Shown: one piece after another, positions 7,052 to 7,433 of the stretch
Numbering within the stretch: position 1 is the first letter of the stretch
Layout: every line of letters begins with the position of its first letter
Assembly: GCA_002782305.1 (NCBI GenBank)
Contig: PFHN01000005.1
Location: 2,496-9,928 of the forward strand
Reading direction: 5' to 3'
Source of the DNA: Candidatus Moranbacteria bacterium CG_4_8_14_3_um_filter_41_13
GTDB taxonomy: Bacteria > Patescibacteriota > Minisyncoccia > Moranbacterales > UBA1568
Length of the DNA: 7,433 bases
Notes under the pieces: model-generated
What the model saw: only the letters and a program-made list of their open reading frames with translations
What the model was told of the DNA's origin: nothing
Databases searched by the model: none
Position numbers and translations under genes: made by a program

Positions 7052-7288
7052 TTATTTTTTCTTGATCAGTACTTGAGGATTGAGACACTGGAAGTCACAT
7101 TTTTCTTTGGCACCCTGAATACCACTCTGTATCAAATCTTTCTGGCACTGAGTGAGTTTCTCCTGGCATGCAGATTTTCGTTCGTTCCAATAATTTGTAT
7201 TCACTTCATATCCGAAATAGGGCAACACGAAATAAGCAATAACAGCAACGCCAGCAAGCCAAATGATGAGTTTAATAAGTGAGAACAT
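7052..7288 (-). CDS. Small single-pass membrane protein with four cysteines
   Basis: This 78-residue protein is of unknown function. Residues 4-24 form one hydrophobic helix (LIKLIIWLAGVAVIAYFVLPY), which fits a membrane anchor. The rest is a short polar helical segment, TNYWNERKSACQEKLTQCQ (31-49), then residues 50-78 with a CDFQC pair. The cysteines are C41, C48, C64 and C68, giving CX6C and CX3C pairs on two predicted short helices, like a disulfide-stapled helical hairpin. The tail ends KKK. With few positive charges before the helix and four cysteines after it, an extracytoplasmic location is possible, but the KKK tail makes topology uncertain. The gene starts 3 bases after the stop of the nucleotide-sugar dehydrogenase and ends 26 bases before the GT2 gene, so it sits inside the glycan operon. 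It is longer than expected by chance, it fills the only space between two clear genes and its composition is protein-like; I consider it real. Confidence 0.75.
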   Translation of the reverse strand: MFSLIKLIIWLAGVAVIAYFVLPYFGYEVNTNYWNERKSACQEKLTQCQKDLIQSGIQGAKEKCDFQCLNPQVLIKKK

Positions 7289-7291
7289 ATA

Positions 7292-7433
7292 TTATCGGCC
7301 GATGCCTTTATAAATAATACCTGATTTTTTGAATGCTGATCTATTGAGGCAATTCTTCCCATCAACGATGACTTTGATGCCGTATTTTTTGAGGAGGGTT
7401 GGTGTGATGGCTTCTATGAATTCTTTGTGATTG
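7292..7433 (-). CDS. Nucleotide-sugar dehydrogenase, C-terminal end (partial)
   Basis: Only the last 46 codons are in the window; the gene continues beyond position 7433. The visible residues include NHKEFIEA, VIVDGKNCL (21-29 of the fragment) and the terminal GIIYKGIGR. These match the end of the UDP-binding domain of UDP-glucose, UDP-GlcNAc and UDP-ManNAc 6-dehydrogenases. Family members typically show an H-x-E/K-F strand end, DGRN in the last Rossmann strand and a G-x-x-Y-x-G-I-G-R terminus. The enzyme oxidises C6 of a UDP-sugar to a carboxylate with two NAD molecules, supplying an acidic sugar for a surface polysaccharide. The frame is set by the TAA at 7294-7292 and is open to the window edge. 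The exact substrate cannot be told from this fragment. It is the most upstream visible gene of the operon and lies 3 bases from the small cysteine protein. Confidence 0.8.
   Translation of the reverse strand, partial: NHKEFIEAITPTLLKKYGIKVIVDGKNCLNRSAFKKSGIIYKGIGR

Overview
This window is a densely packed stretch of a bacterial genome. Every supportable gene lies on the minus strand, so transcription runs from the high-numbered end to the low-numbered end. Moderate-to-low GC, tiny intergenic gaps, several small membrane-anchored hypothetical proteins and Shine-Dalgarno-poor starts suggest a Candidate Phyla Radiation (Patescibacteria) organism, perhaps of the Parcubacteria/Moranbacteria type. 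That placement is an inference from style, since no taxonomic marker gene is present. The genetic code looks standard. Eight stop codons are visible (six TAA, two TAG), and no complete gene is interrupted by TGA.

In transcription order, the window opens with the last 46 codons of a nucleotide-sugar dehydrogenase (7433-7292). Next come a 78-residue single-pass membrane protein with four cysteines (7288-7052) and a GT2 polyprenyl-phosphate-type glycosyltransferase with two C-terminal membrane helices (7025-6075). A canonical GT4 glycosyltransferase (6073-5000) follows, then a 654-residue polytopic membrane protein that resembles GT-C-like enzymes (4998-3034). A 117-residue membrane-anchored protein with a probable beta-sandwich domain (3028-2675) and a second, motif-divergent GT4 glycosyltransferase (2660-1542) complete the run. 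These genes are separated by 1 to 26 bases and look like one operon for a lipid-linked or surface glycan. The dehydrogenase would make an acidic sugar nucleotide, the GT2 enzyme would charge a polyprenyl-phosphate carrier, the GT4 enzymes would extend the glycan in the cytoplasm, and the large membrane protein would act at the outer face of the membrane.

The last gene (1512-7) is different: a divergent RtcB-type RNA ligase, 29 bases after the second GT4 gene. It keeps the metal ligands and the guanylated histidine of RtcB, but several surrounding nucleotide-binding motifs and the C-terminal lysine are altered. The main points for follow-up are this RtcB variant, the three unassigned membrane proteins, and the absence of recognisable ribosome-binding sites. 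I saw no RNA genes, mobile elements, CRISPR arrays or convincing terminators. No gene-free stretch exceeds 29 bases.
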